From Codonopsis lanceolata (taxonomy: Eukaryota; Streptophyta; Magnoliopsida; Asterales; Campanulaceae), in the NCBI GenBank assembly GCA_013146195.2, contig CM028377.1, forward strand, positions 2,976,001-3,040,000: a stretch of DNA of 64,000 bases. The letters are read 5' to 3'. Position 1 is the first letter of the stretch, and each line of letters opens with the position of its first letter. Of this stretch, positions 34,301 through 46,550 are shown in pieces. The notes beneath the pieces are model-generated. The model saw only the letters and a program-made list of their open reading frames with translations. It had not been told where the DNA came from and did not search any database. The translations under genes were made by a program, and so were the position numbers.

Positions 34301-34844
34301 ATGCGAGCGCATCACTCTGGTCTCCTTTATATTTTCGTTTTCCTCCCTCGCAAGTTCTAGGCCTCTCCCCCTTGCACCCTCAAGTCCTTCAATGCACAAA
34401 ATGGTCTAGGATTCAACCTTAAAGTCCTCTAATCAATAACCAAAGCAAATCAATGTTCAAACCTCACTCAAACAAGGCTAAGAACTTAGGAAAAACACTC
34501 CCGAACAACAACCGAAAAGGTCAAACGTCAAACGGAGAAGGGTTAACCCTAGAATCAAACTAGCAACCAAACCGACGATGCAACTTGCATTCAACCAACA
34601 TCTAAAGCGTGTTAATGATGTTATGAGTGGTCTCTAACATTTATCCAAGTGTTTACAACATAAAACACAAACCCGAGTTTCAAAGTAACTCGTGAAGGAA
34701 AGGTGCAAACGAGCATCTCAAACGACGTTAATGAACATGCCATCAACTTTAAACATATGAGTGAAATAAGTTAACATACTAATGATTATTACGAAAGTAT
34801 GAACTCACGAAATAAACAAGCAATCAATAAACTAGGGTTTTACA
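31314..34844 (-). repeat. Solo LTR, Tekay type (3531 bp)
   Basis: It runs TGTGGCGACCC to CTAGGGTTTTACA and is flanked by GCCAC at 31309-31313 and 34845-34849. No internal region is present. It is the same family as the Tek-B LTRs but clearly diverged. An internal repeat at about 33000-33700 (units with TTTATCATACATTATCAC) is a diverged ~180-bp tandem array of about four units. It carries the palindrome AGTGATGCG-AG-CGCATCACT (34297-34316). Confidence 0.9.
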
Positions 34845-34849
34845 GCCAC

Positions 34850-36150
34850 GGTGGGGATGTAGCTGATCATTGCTAGAGTAATACACCTACCTTTGATAGC
34901 TATGGAACCCGAACGGGGATTTTTTCGGGGACGTCGATACCACAAAAGGGTTATCGAGGACACGCTTGTTTCCGCAGGAGTTACACGCTGGAAACGAAAA
35001 GGAAAATCATCTTCTCTCTCTTATGTGGTTTATTTTACGAGCACGTATATGAATTGTTGTGCTACATGGTTAGTGGTATGATTTACATGAGACGATGATT
35101 TTTTGATAAAATGTTATAATAAAAATATAACATGCTAATCAAATGAAGATTTTTATGACTTGATGTTATACTAAAAATATAACATGCTATTCATGATTAG
35201 AATGGAAACAATAGTCTCCCATAAATGAATTATTATATGAGTTGTGTTAAATGGAGAATTATGAGGCTCATGGTATAATTGGGTTATGTGGTTGGTGGTT
35301 TGATGAGAGTTTAAATGCGGAAATAAAATACTACACATTATGAAATTTATAATCATAATCTAATTGATATGATTTATTTCATGATAATCTATGAAGAACT
35401 ATGTTCTATGTGACTATGGTTGGATTTGGTTTGTGTGGAGAATTATACCATGAAATGTTACATCATAAGTATGACATGAGATGTACATGTTTTATTTGAG
35501 CATAATACCATGCCATGACAATGTATCTTTAGTAGCTTACTAAGTCATTATGACTTACTCGTTTGCTTTGTTTTCCTTAAATTCGAGCCAAGCTAGTAAT
35601 TCGAAGGAAACCGCCGAGCCTGCGATAGAAGTGTAATTTTTGTGAAGGTTGCTACCGTTATTATTTTTGTAACCTTGGTTTTGTTGGAAAGGACGTTGGG
35701 AAGTGAAATTATATAGACTTCACTATGAGTAGTAAGCTTGTGTTTATTTGGTTCTTGTATTTGTAAATTATTAATACTTGGTTTTTGTGCGCCAACGAAT
35801 GTTAGTCGAGCCATGTTTGTTTAAGTACGTATTTATTCCATCTTGAGTAATATTATTGTTGGTTGTTGTACTCCGGCATGTTTAACCGTAGAGTGTGTAG
35901 ACTAGAGTTGTAGACTTAGATAATGTTGGGTTCCGGCTATAACGTCGCCGACGAATTGGTTATTATTGTTTATAGAATTGTAACAGGGAGTTTGTTGTAC
36001 GTGCCCAATGTTGCGTCACGTGCGTCGAATTTTTGGGCCGAGAGATTTACTATCTCTTTGGTTGTTTTGTGTTCCGGAGCTTGTTAGCCCGGGTACATTT
36101 AAGTTATTCGCTTCCGCATTTGTTGAGTCGTTGGTGTATTGCTGTTATAT
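34850..36150 (+). repeat. Tekay LTR at 28733, second part, 3' truncated
   Basis: It continues the LTR after GCCAC and is collinear with 7770-8506 and 22253-22815. It stops near 36150 (CTGTTATA) about 80-100 bases short of the expected GTCACA end, where the Tat-2 leader starts; no clean boundary is seen, which suggests a deletion. Confidence 0.75.
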
Positions 36151-36184
36151 ATTATTTTAATCTGTTTCATTTTCATTCCGCAAA

Positions 36185-36236
36185 ATATATATATATATAC
36201 ATATACATATATATATACATATACATATATATATAC

Positions 36237-36314
<78 letters not shown>
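36185..36314. repeat. (AT)n/(AC) microsatellite
   Basis: About 130 bp of AT repeat with a few AC interruptions near the left end of Tat-2, close to the deletion junction. Confidence 0.95.
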
Positions 36315-36317
<3 letters not shown>

Positions 36318-37027
36318 TTCATTCTGTCATTTTATTTTGGGGATTAAGACCCATTTGTAATTAATAGGAATAGATAGATTCCCCACTTTTCTTTCTATTT
36401 CTTGATGGTATGCTTGCTTGCTCACACTCAAACTAAAAAAGCTGAGAAAATCCATAAATAACAACAAGACATGCCGTATCTGTTTTATTTTCTGCTTTTA
36501 TATCTATTTTTTTTTGTTTTTGCTTTTTAGATACCGCACACACGCGTACATGCATATAAATATATTCCGAACAGCTACCCTACACCATGGCCAGCCTACC
36601 CCCTGTATAAGCCAACGTTAGACTGCATATAGATTCTCAGGACACTTCAAAGACCGACCAGTTTTTGCATTTTAAATCGTGGGTCAGCCCTTATAAAAAA
36701 AATGTGCGCAAGTCAAAAAAAATGTGTGCGCAATTAAAAAAAAAATGCGCAAGTAAAAAAAAAAATACACTGGGGCTGATTTAATATTTTCTAATGCTCG
36801 ACCTAGACCATTTCGAATGGTGGATCCCGGAAAGAGTATAGGCCCTTCGCCTGGGATCAGTCCGATCTCGGGGAGTCGAAAGGCAAGTGGAATACATTGG
36901 TCCTATACTCTGGAGAAAGAATCCACTGTTCCAGAAAAAGTCCTGAGACTGTCAAAATTAAGCAGGTGCTTATTCGGTCAATTTGTAGGGATAATAATAA
37001 ATAATAAAATATATTAATAAAGACACG
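36315..37027 (+). other. Tat-2 leader
   Basis: No gene. 36793-36985 is almost identical to 10632-10830 of Tat-1, whereas 36315-36790 is not clearly related to the Tat-1 leader. Confidence 0.6.
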
Positions 37028-38324
37028 TTGTTCCCCAAACCCAGAAAGCCTTCAATCAGCCTTCTGATACATCCAAAACCCATTTTCCTCAGAAACCTGG
37101 CCCGAATTTGGAAAGGCAGAGACAGTACTGACCAATTGATACGAGAGACAAGGGCAGACCAAAATTTGGGTGCAACAATTGCCCGCATAATGAGCCAAAT
37201 GACTAATTTGGTGCAAAATTTAAAATTCGATGGTGAGGTAATCCCTTCCCCTGCAATCCTTCAAAAATCATCACCATCCAATGCTCCTCCAAATCCAAAC
37301 CCTCAGCCAAACACTAACCCACCAAATACTGCCATTACCCCAAATCCTTATCCCACCCAAAATCCTTACCAAATACCGCATCCAGAAAATAAACAAGCTA
37401 TGACAGGAGCTAGCAATAATAGAAGCAACTGGGAATCAGGAAAAGAAACTCCTAAGTATGCACCTTCTCTTGAGTTTGAAGCCTGGCTAAAAGAAGCAGT
37501 GGACGCTCATACGGAAAGAATAACAAACCAAGTGGTGGGTGATCTTTTAAAAGGTTTCTCAAAGGCTCTGGCTGCTCTCTCCCAAAAAATCAAAATCTCA
37601 AAATATGTTCCTAATACTTCCCACATTCCTGAGGTAAACCATCCTGATACCTCAGAAAATATCCTTTTCCAAACCTTTGGAAAGCCACCAAGTGCTAGCC
37701 ATCAGCCAAATAATGATCCCATGGCCCAAGAAGGTATGATTCCAAATGCCCATAATTCTACTCCATATCCTCCAGAAATCAACTCCGATCTCCCCCACCT
37801 AAATGCATGCTACTATAACCAAAAGGAGTACCTTCCTCTTAGACCCTTCAAATACCTATTCCCAGCAAATGACCTTAGGATTTCCAAAAGAAGTAACTTG
37901 TGTACCAGAAAAAGAATCCCTTTTGGGCCAAGGTCCAGGCAAACCAATCCCACTGCAATATTATCCAAAAGAAAAAATTTCACCCAGCTGTTGGACCAAA
38001 TCCAAACCTGGCCATTTGCCTAAGCCAAAAGGCCGAAAAGAAATAATCCCAAGGTATTATGATGACCTGCCTGCCCCAAGATCTGAAATATTCCAAACAC
38101 TGTGGGCCCATGGGATACTGAAACCCATTGATAATTATCGATCACCCAAACCGTTACCTATTTACTGGAATCATGCCCAGTATTGTGAATATCATCAATG
38201 CAGTGGTCATCTTACCGACAAGTGCTATACACTCAGAGATGCAATTCAGGATCTCATTGATAACGAGGTAATTACAGTGGCAGACACAAAATTTTCCAAA
38301 ACAGATCAAGCCAAGGAGGTCTAA
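37028..38324 (+). pseudogene. Tat-2 gag, internally deleted and frameshifted
   Basis: The N-terminal part (PKPIFLRNLARIWKGRD, then proline/asparagine-rich NPYPTQNPYQIP) parallels Tat-1 gag. A segment absent from Tat-1 follows (YAPSLEFEAWLKEAVDAH). The capsid core seen in Tat-1 (KFDGTGCP to the W and FLERY helices) is missing. A frame change near 37800-37980 leads to LWAHGILKPIDNY and the knuckle-like YCEYHQCSGHLTDKCYTL near 38183-38236. The frame ends at 38324. It lacks the part that builds the particle. Confidence 0.7.
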
Positions 38325-38407
38325 AAAGGGCAAGTTAGTCTAATTTAGCCATGAATAAAGGTGCTGTAAAATATGCTGATCAATAAAGGAGTCTCTAAAT
38401 AAATGTT

Positions 38408-39295
38408 TGAGAAGACAGCTTCTTGGGTATGATAGACGGAGGCACTGATTATGGAAAGCTCCCTGCTGAGTTCGAACTTCTCAAGCCTCTGCAGAACTGG
38501 TATACTACAACCGGCCCGCTCTTGACTCCCGCGGACATGGTGGACTGCTTTGGATATACTATTCCCCTTCCTTCCCCTAGCTTTACGGATTGGTCATCTA
38601 CCAATCCGCTCCCTAAAGTTGAGGATCTCAAACCTCAGGTCCTCAATAATGTAATAAACCCTGTGCAGTTTGCTATTAATGATAATCTGAATGTCTTTGC
38701 TTATTCCTTAGTTGCACCTACATTAAAAGACACATTAAATAATCATAATAATGAGTCATTTAATGAAATGGACCCAAAAGATAAAAAATATTTGCTTGAG
38801 CTTGTAAAGTTAGTTGAGCAACATGAACAACATCACTTATCAACAGCAGCTGAAGACTTGTCCATAATCAATTCGGGGCTGAACAATCAATTCAAAGAAA
38901 TCAAAATCGGCAACTACCTACAAGGCTCTGAAAGGGTAGCGCTAATTGACCTCCTCAAAGAGTTCGTAGATATCTTCACATGGTCCTATGAAGATATGCC
39001 AGGGCTAGATCCAGACATAGTCGAACACCGGATCCCCATATATCCGGATGCTCGGCCAATCAAGCAAAAGCTCCGCCGAATCAAACCCGAATGGTCACTG
39101 CAAGTCAAAGAAGAAATTATGAAGCAGCTCCATGTCAACTTCATTCGGGTAGTTGAATACCCGATCTGACTGTCCAACATAGTGACTGTTCCCAAGCCCA
39201 ACGAGAAGGTTCAGATCTGCGTAGACTTTCGCGACCTTAACAAAGCGTCACCCAAAGATGACTTCCCGCTACCCAATATTGATATTGTGGTAGAC
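38408..39295 (+). pseudogene. Tat-2 pol, pre-RT and RT start
   Basis: It begins LGMIDGGTDYGKLPAEF and runs through NPLPKVEDLKPQ, KIGNYLQGSERVALIDLL, FTWSYEDMPGLDPDIVEHRIP and IPIYPDARPIKQKLRRIKP, the standard lead-in to gypsy RT, then a TGA stop (39167-39169, from CGA by one transition), then VPKPNEKVQICVDFRDLNKA and PLPNIDIVVD, RT domains 1-2. It is cut at 39295 by Tek-B; TAGAC (39291-39295) recurs at 50228-50232. No protease active site is visible upstream. Confidence 0.8.
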
Positions 39296-42200
39296 TGTGA
39301 CGACCCGACCCGGATCCCAAGACGAAATCCCAAGGTCGTGCCGCCAGGGAACAAATAACAACAACAAATAGCAAATAATGGGAAGGGCCATAACGGCGAT
39401 ACACCGACAACTCAAAACACCTGCGGAAGCGAAACAAAATAAAACAGTGGCGCCCGAGCTAGCAAGCTCAAACTAAAACAACCAAAGAGATAATTAATCT
39501 CTCGGTCCCAAAAATTCGACTCGCGTGCCGCAACATTGGGCACGTAGAACAAACTCCCTGTTATGCAATTCAATATTAAGCACAATATAAACCAAGTCAT
39601 CGGCGAAACTACGGCCGGAACCCAACATTAAACTAAGTCTAAGACTCTAGTCTAACAACTCAACGGCTAAAAACATGCCGGAGAACAAACACAATATTTA
39701 ACTAGCAATATATCATGCTAAACATAATCACCAACTAACCAAGCGCGCCTAAAACCAGTCGGCTACCAACAACATGTACTAACAATTATAAGTACTAGCA
39801 ACCAGAAAACATATGGAGATATAACCATAAATATACATCCAGCACGACTTCTACTTGTCGGCTACCAAAAGAATGAGCTAAACAACATAATTACAAATAT
39901 CACGATTCACATTTAGGTTGCTACCCCAACATGAAGTTTACATAACTTCATCTTTCCCAACGACCTCACCAAAAACAAATAAACTATCTAAGTAGCAACC
40001 TTGCCAGACATAATACTTCGTCAACGCAATCTTCTTGATTTACTTGGATCCGCACGCTCGGCTCGGATCTAGGGAAAACAACCAACAAATAAAAGTAAGT
40101 CACAAAGACTTAGTAAGTTACTAACCATAACTTCCTACCATGGCATAATGCTCAATCATAAAATACATCATGCTATCGTCATGAAATAACCTTATATAAA
40201 TTCATGTTATGGCATCCATGCTCAACATTAACAAAACATGTTATCATTGTAGTATAACCTCTCACTAAAATCCATGTCAAGACATTTATGTGCTTAACGA
40301 TCATAATTCTTGTTATTGATATAACATAGCCTTCCGATGGTTTACATGTCAAGGCACATAAACTTAACAACAATAATTCCTGCTTTTAACATAATGCCAT
40401 ATCCGAATAATATTCATGATAAAGCATATTAGCTCAACAACAGTAATTCATGTTATTGTTATAACATAGCCTTCCCATAATATTCATGTCAAGGCATACA
40501 AACTTAACAATAATGATTAATACCTTTGGCATAAAACCACATTCCATTCATACTCATGTGATAGCATACATGCTTAACAACATTAATCAATATGTTATCT
40601 ATTAAGTATAACATGTAAGAAACCAAAACAAACATCATATCATATCCAATTCACCAAGCACGTTATTCACTTAAGCACTTGTGAAACAATTCATGTATAA
40701 GGGATATGATACCATTACCCAAATTCCTCCGCGCGTGTCGCTCCTGCAAAAACACGTGCAAAACCTTTATGTGCCCTCGATATCCCTCTCGTAGATATCG
40801 ACGTCCCCGAGACAGTCTCCGCTCGAGTTCCATAGTTATCAAAGTCATGTGTATTACTACAACTAAGATAAACTACTTCCCCACCGTGGCCATCGATGGA
40901 GGGGTGTGTGCAAACCCGGCACGGCGATCCATCGCGATCACGAATCTCACAATTCGTGAAGACGATGTATCGTCCCACCAAAACTCAACCAAACCGACTC
41001 AGTGGACTCAAAACCCAAGCACAAGTAATATATACTCATATGCTCAAAACAAGTAGGTAAACACTCTACTATCAAACTAGTCATGCAATTCATCCACAAC
41101 TAGCATAAACATCACAACCGAGAATCATATAAGCTCTTCATAATCAAGTGTGCTTCACACACTTCAAAACTTCTTGGAGGCTCGACCTCCATGAATTCTA
41201 CCCAAAATTCCGTAGGACTTAAGATTATAGTTCCTAGGATTCATACTAACCCAAAGGTTAACTCCGTTGAGTTCAATCTAAGTTTTCCGAAAATTCAAGG
41301 AATAGAAGCTTAGGCTTCATCATCCCCTATATTCATAACTATCTCCGAAACCATAATCCCAATGTTCAATATACTCATATAAACCCAACAAATTACTTAA
41401 CAAAGCAACTTAGAACAAATTAATCATCTTGTGCATAATTTCATCTAAGTCATCATACCAATCATAACCTTCAAATCATGATTAAAATTTACAACATGGT
41501 TTAATATAATCTCTTAAACATGTGTAATTCAAAAACTAGGCTTACAATCATGTTTAACAAGCCGAAATAAAATTTGGGGAAAATCCCCTTCCAAGCATCT
41601 TTGTCATTCAAGCTCAATACCCATAATCAATTCATATAGCAAAGTTTAATATACTCTATTAAGCATATAAAACATATTAATCAAGCTCACATCATCAATT
41701 TGCAAGCTAAACCAAAATTAGGGCAAGGCACCCTCCAAGTATCTCAACCAAACTAACATCAATACCCATGGAAAATCAACATAACCAACTTCAATAAACT
41801 AGTTAGAACATGAATTTCACATATATCATGGTCTCACATAGGTAAATCAAGTTCTATCATCAATTTGAGAAACCTAGGGTTCATGCTTCTTCTATAACCC
41901 TAACAATGGCTTCCATTGACCTCACATAACACACATGGTTGTTTCCCTAGGGTCAATGGAGCCTAAAATCAAAGGAAGAGAGGTAGAAACTTACTAATTT
42001 TCGGCCTCCCAAACTGCCAGATTTTGAAACCAAAAGATGAAGTCTTCTCTTCACTTCTCTCTCTTCAAACTTGTGGGTTGAATGGGGAAGAAGAAGATCC
42101 TAGCAAGGTCCACCAAGGAAGAACCCTTCAAGAACCCTAGAATTGCCCTCTCAAGTTCTCTCTCTCAAGCTTTGGGCTGAAGTGTTCGCAGAAGAAGCAA

Positions 42201-42991
42201 GGAGAGAAGTCGCATCTGTTTTGGCCGGCTTGTAGAATGCGATGGTTTGATTTTATATGGGGGATTAGTTCTCTAATCCACTCACTAATCAACCCCTAAA
42301 TCTTCTAATAGATGTTTAGGATTAGTTTAGGCTAATTAGGAGGGTTTAAGTTAGGTTTAGATGGGTTTAGGTGGGCAGAATTTCGGACAGTGCACTAAAA
42401 GGGGCAAATCCCGAAATCTGGGAATAAGGACTGATGCGGTCGCATGGGGTTATGACCATGCGAGCGCTTTGTGCTGAAATCCAGCATTCCAAGTTTTCTG
42501 CTTCCTCGCTCGGTCCCGGCCTCTCCCGCGTGCATTCTCGAGTCCTTCCAAGCCAAAAATGGTCTACAATTCAACCTTAATGTCCTCCAATCTATAACCA
42601 AAGGAATCAAGTCTCAAACCTCATCAAAACATGGCCCAGAACTCAGGCAGAACTCTCCCGAACGACAACCGAAAAAGTCAAACTGAGAAGGGTTATCGCT
42701 AGAATCAAACTAGCAACCAAACCGACGATGCAACTAGCATCTAACCAACATCCAAGGCATGTTAAGGATGTTTTAAATGCCCTCTAACAATTATCCATGA
42801 AGTTACAACATAAATCTTAAACCCGAGATTCAAAGCATCTCGCGAAAGAAAAGTGCATACGTGCATCTCAAACGACGTCAACGATCATGCTATTGACTCT
42901 AAACATATACGGGAGCTAAATAAACATGTTTATGATTATAAGTGCATGAGTTCAAGCATAACACAAGCAAACAACATTCTAGGGTTTTACA
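39296..42991 (-). repeat. Tek-B 3' LTR (3696 bp)
   Basis: It runs TGTGACGACCCGACC to CTAGGGTTTTACA. A diverged ~60-bp tandem region with CATGTCAAGGCAT-type units lies at about 40130-40620. The palindrome GCGGTCGCATGG/CCATGCGAGCGC is at 42436-42467. It contains short spurious frames only. Confidence 0.93.
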
Positions 42992-43867
42992 TTCTCCCCT
43001 ACTTTAAGGAATTTAGCCCCTAAATTCTTACCGTGGTCATCAAACAAATGAGGATATTTCTCTCGCATCTCCAACTCGGTCTCCCAAGTTGCTTCCTCGA
43101 TCTCGTGATTCTTCCAAAGAACCTTCACCAACGGAATTCTTTTGCTCCTCAAAACTTGCTCCTTCGTGTCAAGTATCTTCACCGGCTGCTCAACATAAGA
43201 CAAGTCCGGCTGAAAAGTAATCTCCTCATACTCAAGAACATGGGAATCATCCTTAAGATATTTCCGTAACATAGACACATGAAACACATTATGAATCTCA
43301 GACAAGGACGGCGGTAAAGCCACCCTGTAAGCCAAACTCCCAACTCGCTCTAGAATCTCAAAAGGTCCAACGAACCTCGGTGATAATTTCCCCTTCTTTC
43401 CAAATCTCTTAGTACCCCATAATCTTGCTTCTCCAACCTCGATGTAAACCTCGGATCCCAGTCTGAAACAATACTAACTGGAACCCCGTGCAATCTAACA
43501 ATCTCCTGCACATATAATGCCGCTAACTGACTCAATGAATATGTCATAGCAATCGGAATAAAATGAGCCGACTTCGTGAGTCGATCAATACAACCCAAAC
43601 GACATTAAAACCTCTACGAGTACGCGGAAATCCCGAAACAAAATCCATCGTGACATGTTCCCATTTCCACTCCGGAATATCCAACGGCTGTAACAACCCC
43701 GCAGGTCTTTGGTGTTCCGCCTTCGCCTGCTGACAAGTTAGACACCTCGACACATAATCCGCTATTTGTCGCTTCACATCATCAACTGAAGGAACACAAA
43801 CTTTACTCTTGAAAGTCGAAAACCCATCTTGGTTCATCGTGAACTCGTACTCCTTATCCCCACTCAA
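42979..43867 (-). pseudogene. Tek-B integrase remnant with chromodomain
   Basis: On the minus strand: the zinc-binding end VSRCLTCQQAKAEHQRPAG, the core start WEHVTMDFVSGFPRTRRG (first catalytic Asp), RLTKSAHFIPI, and VSDWDPRFTSR (second Asp). The sequence then jumps to a stretch leading into SLAYRVALPPSLSEIHNVFH, so about 150 residues including the catalytic Glu region are deleted. The C-terminus RIPLVKVLWKNHEIEEATWE is a chromodomain-type module; in chromoviruses it is thought to steer integration toward marked chromatin. Frameshifts lie near 43340 and 43600. The last four codons are in the LTR (stop at 42979-42981). The chromodomain tail identifies the Tekay/Del-type lineage. Confidence 0.85.
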
Positions 43868-45690
43868 ACCATAAACCTAGACTCAGTCTCCGAGTCTACT
43901 ATCTTACAAATCAACCAAGGAGGCAAAAACCAAACTACCAAAAATCCCACATTCACAAGTTCAAAAATTTTCAATAACCATAATACCAAGCACTTTAGGT
44001 TGAAAATATCTTGACTCATACTTGAGTCGCATAGCACTCACAAATTCCATGACTAATTAATTAAGCATGCGAATTCCAAATATATCATCGGAGCGTATTC
44101 AAAGACTTTATAAACATAAGTCTCCCGAAACTATTTGCTTCGGAGCTACAACATGAAATATAAATACAAGAATTCTAAATCATGAGAGGTAAAATGGCCG
44201 ATAAGGCAATTCACAATTTAAGGAAGAGTGTTCCGCAACACACTTCTAAAACAAATAAGTTAACATTCAGGATCATGCAAGTCATGCTCGCAACTTCCAA
44301 ATCATAGACAATGCACATAAGAGCATCATGTGAAAATTTATTCCATTTATTTTCCTTTTCTTCTGGTACGAGGTTTAGTCAATTTCTAACCTGCTTACTA
44401 CCAATCCTAGTCCACCAACGAACCTCTTTTGATCACCAATTTAGGGTACCGGCTAAATTGGATTTCAAAAGCTTTCGTTGCAAGGATGCGAAGGGCTATG
44501 AGAAAAATCTTAAGCATCCTTTACTACAGTCTCACATAATCATGCAACAGTGTAATCATGGTATATTCACAAGGCATGAGAATCAAGATTTTATCATGCT
44601 ATACTTCAAACAAATTACATTGCTTACTAATGCATACAAGCGTGTTCATGCTCAAATACAACTATTTCCGTTAGACATATTTATTGCTTTTGTAAACCAT
44701 GTCTTTCCTTTTAACAAAATGCATCTACCACGCATGCTCATATACAAAAATCATGTATTAATTCTCCTTTTAAAATAATACACGCACCGGTACAAGTTAT
44801 GTCTATATTTCATAATCACAAATATATTTTACTCATAATTTTAATCATCAATGAAATGATAAATTCCTATCATTAACAGTGTCACATGAACACATGTATA
44901 TCATGCAAATACGATGTAAAATAACCAAGTATCATCATACCTCTTCTCATATACTCCATGTAATTCCTATGATTCATGTAATGCATAAAAATTTCCTCGT
45001 GATAATTCTCCAGACAAGGACAACTCTAACAAATAACAAGGTTTGTATATTCACTATACTCGCCTAACAAAACTTCCGTAGTAACTCCAGAGTAAAGAGG
45101 TGACATTCACTCTAGTACTCAAAACCGTCCAACCTTTGTAAAGTCTTTCATTACCTTAGTCCAAAATCTCGTATTCGTCAAAACACACACGAAATACTCT
45201 CGCGCGGCAACGACACGCTATTAGTCGCGATTTAACGGTATACTTACTCGTAATAACCGTAATCCATCTCAAAACCACTAAGTATCGATCGTGCAATTCA
45301 AGCGCGTCCTACTCGCATAAAAATCACACAACAAAGTACAATTATTTTACTGTACACATATCTCTATAGAGCATACAAATTTAACGCACCACTAGTATTT
45401 ACCACTAGTAGCATTATCACATATTCAATATTCACTTATGTATAACATCGCCATCCATATAGGCTTACATAACCGTATTACTTTACTGCAATCGACTGTC
45501 TACCGACGAGTCAAAATTTCAACCCAAAACCGTAAACCAATCCCATACCGGGACATCCTCCTCAATAATATCCATAAATCGAGGAAAGCAAAAATAATTA
45601 AATCTCAACACACAATGCAATGTATGTATTAATGCATATGAGTTACCGATACAACGTGCACTCATAATAGCGATAATAGCAACCATAATA
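43868..45690 (-). other. Tek-B internal spacer, no coding region
   Basis: No RT or protease motifs were found on either strand. The part from about 44900 is homologous, reversed, to 23850-24640. A 155-codon open frame at 44311-44778 has no recognisable features and is unlikely to be a gene. Confidence 0.6.
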
Positions 45691-46445
45691 TCCGTATAAT
45701 GAATTACCTCCTATCCAAGGTAGGTCTCAAAACTCCGCAATGGCCAACCGCCACGCACGCATACAACCTCAAACCCTAGCTCGTCTATAACCATTTCACT
45801 AAGGGTCACTAGACTGCTTATTAGCGCTCTTAGAGTCATTAATCCTCAATTTAAGGCAATCCATTCAAATGTGATCACCACCATAAGCTAAACACTTGTC
45901 TATATTGCTCCAACACCTACACTTGGTGTCCATTTCTCAAACGAAATTTATATGGCAATTTATCACCTCTTCATCTATGATTTTAGGTAAAAGCATCACT
46001 CCGCTTATTAGTCTACGGATTTGCCTATACAGTTTCAGGAGGTACCTACTATCTTCTAACCACATCATCACCCTATATCTTCCCTGAGGTCCTCTCTCAG
46101 GTGCGTTCCTTAATATTTAACTTTTTCTCATAAATACAGTCCACAGCCTCTCGAAAATCCGCAAGCTGTATCAGGATAAACTGCCTGTAATACCCCATCC
46201 TTAATCCTTAACTCTTTCACAATTTATGGAGTCTTCCTAGTCTCATCCGGTACTAAGTGTGCTACTCCAATGCATTAACTCCGTGATCTTCACTTAAATA
46301 TTAATTCACAATATCATCATATTTGCCACCAATTCTCCGGTGGACTCTCAATCATGGATATTACTAGTACCACCTTATACATATCAACATTGGCACCTCT
46401 ACTAGTGCTAACCTCCATTCTAGTTCAAACATCTTAACATACTAT
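45691..46445 (-). pseudogene. Tek-B gag remnant
   Basis: It matches 23007-23790 reversed, but is shattered by stops. The zinc knuckle region (about 45850-45900) has lost Cys residues. Since this copy moved recently, gag must have been supplied in trans. Confidence 0.6.
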
Positions 46446-46536
46446 AACTCTCGACGTTAAGATATAACAAATCACACAAAACCAACCCCCAAAGCCAAGG
46501 AACCTATCCCGGCTGAAAGCTAAATTTATAATCATA

Positions 46537-46550
46537 GCTCTGATACCAAC
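46537..46550 (-). other. Tek-B primer binding site
   Basis: GCTCTGATACCAAC on the plus strand reads GTTGGTATCAGAGC on the minus strand, an exact match to the initiator-Met tRNA complement, next to the LTR end at 46551. Primer site intact in a protein-dead element fits a mobilised derivative. Confidence 0.9.

Noticed and set aside
36033..36360. Frames with long Ile-Tyr runs
   Set aside because: Translation of an (AT)n/(AC) microsatellite; not a gene.
44311..44778. 155-codon open frame in Tek-B
   Set aside because: It lies on the opposite strand of the element in its non-coding spacer, with no recognisable motif and no counterpart in the homologous spacer of Tek-A.
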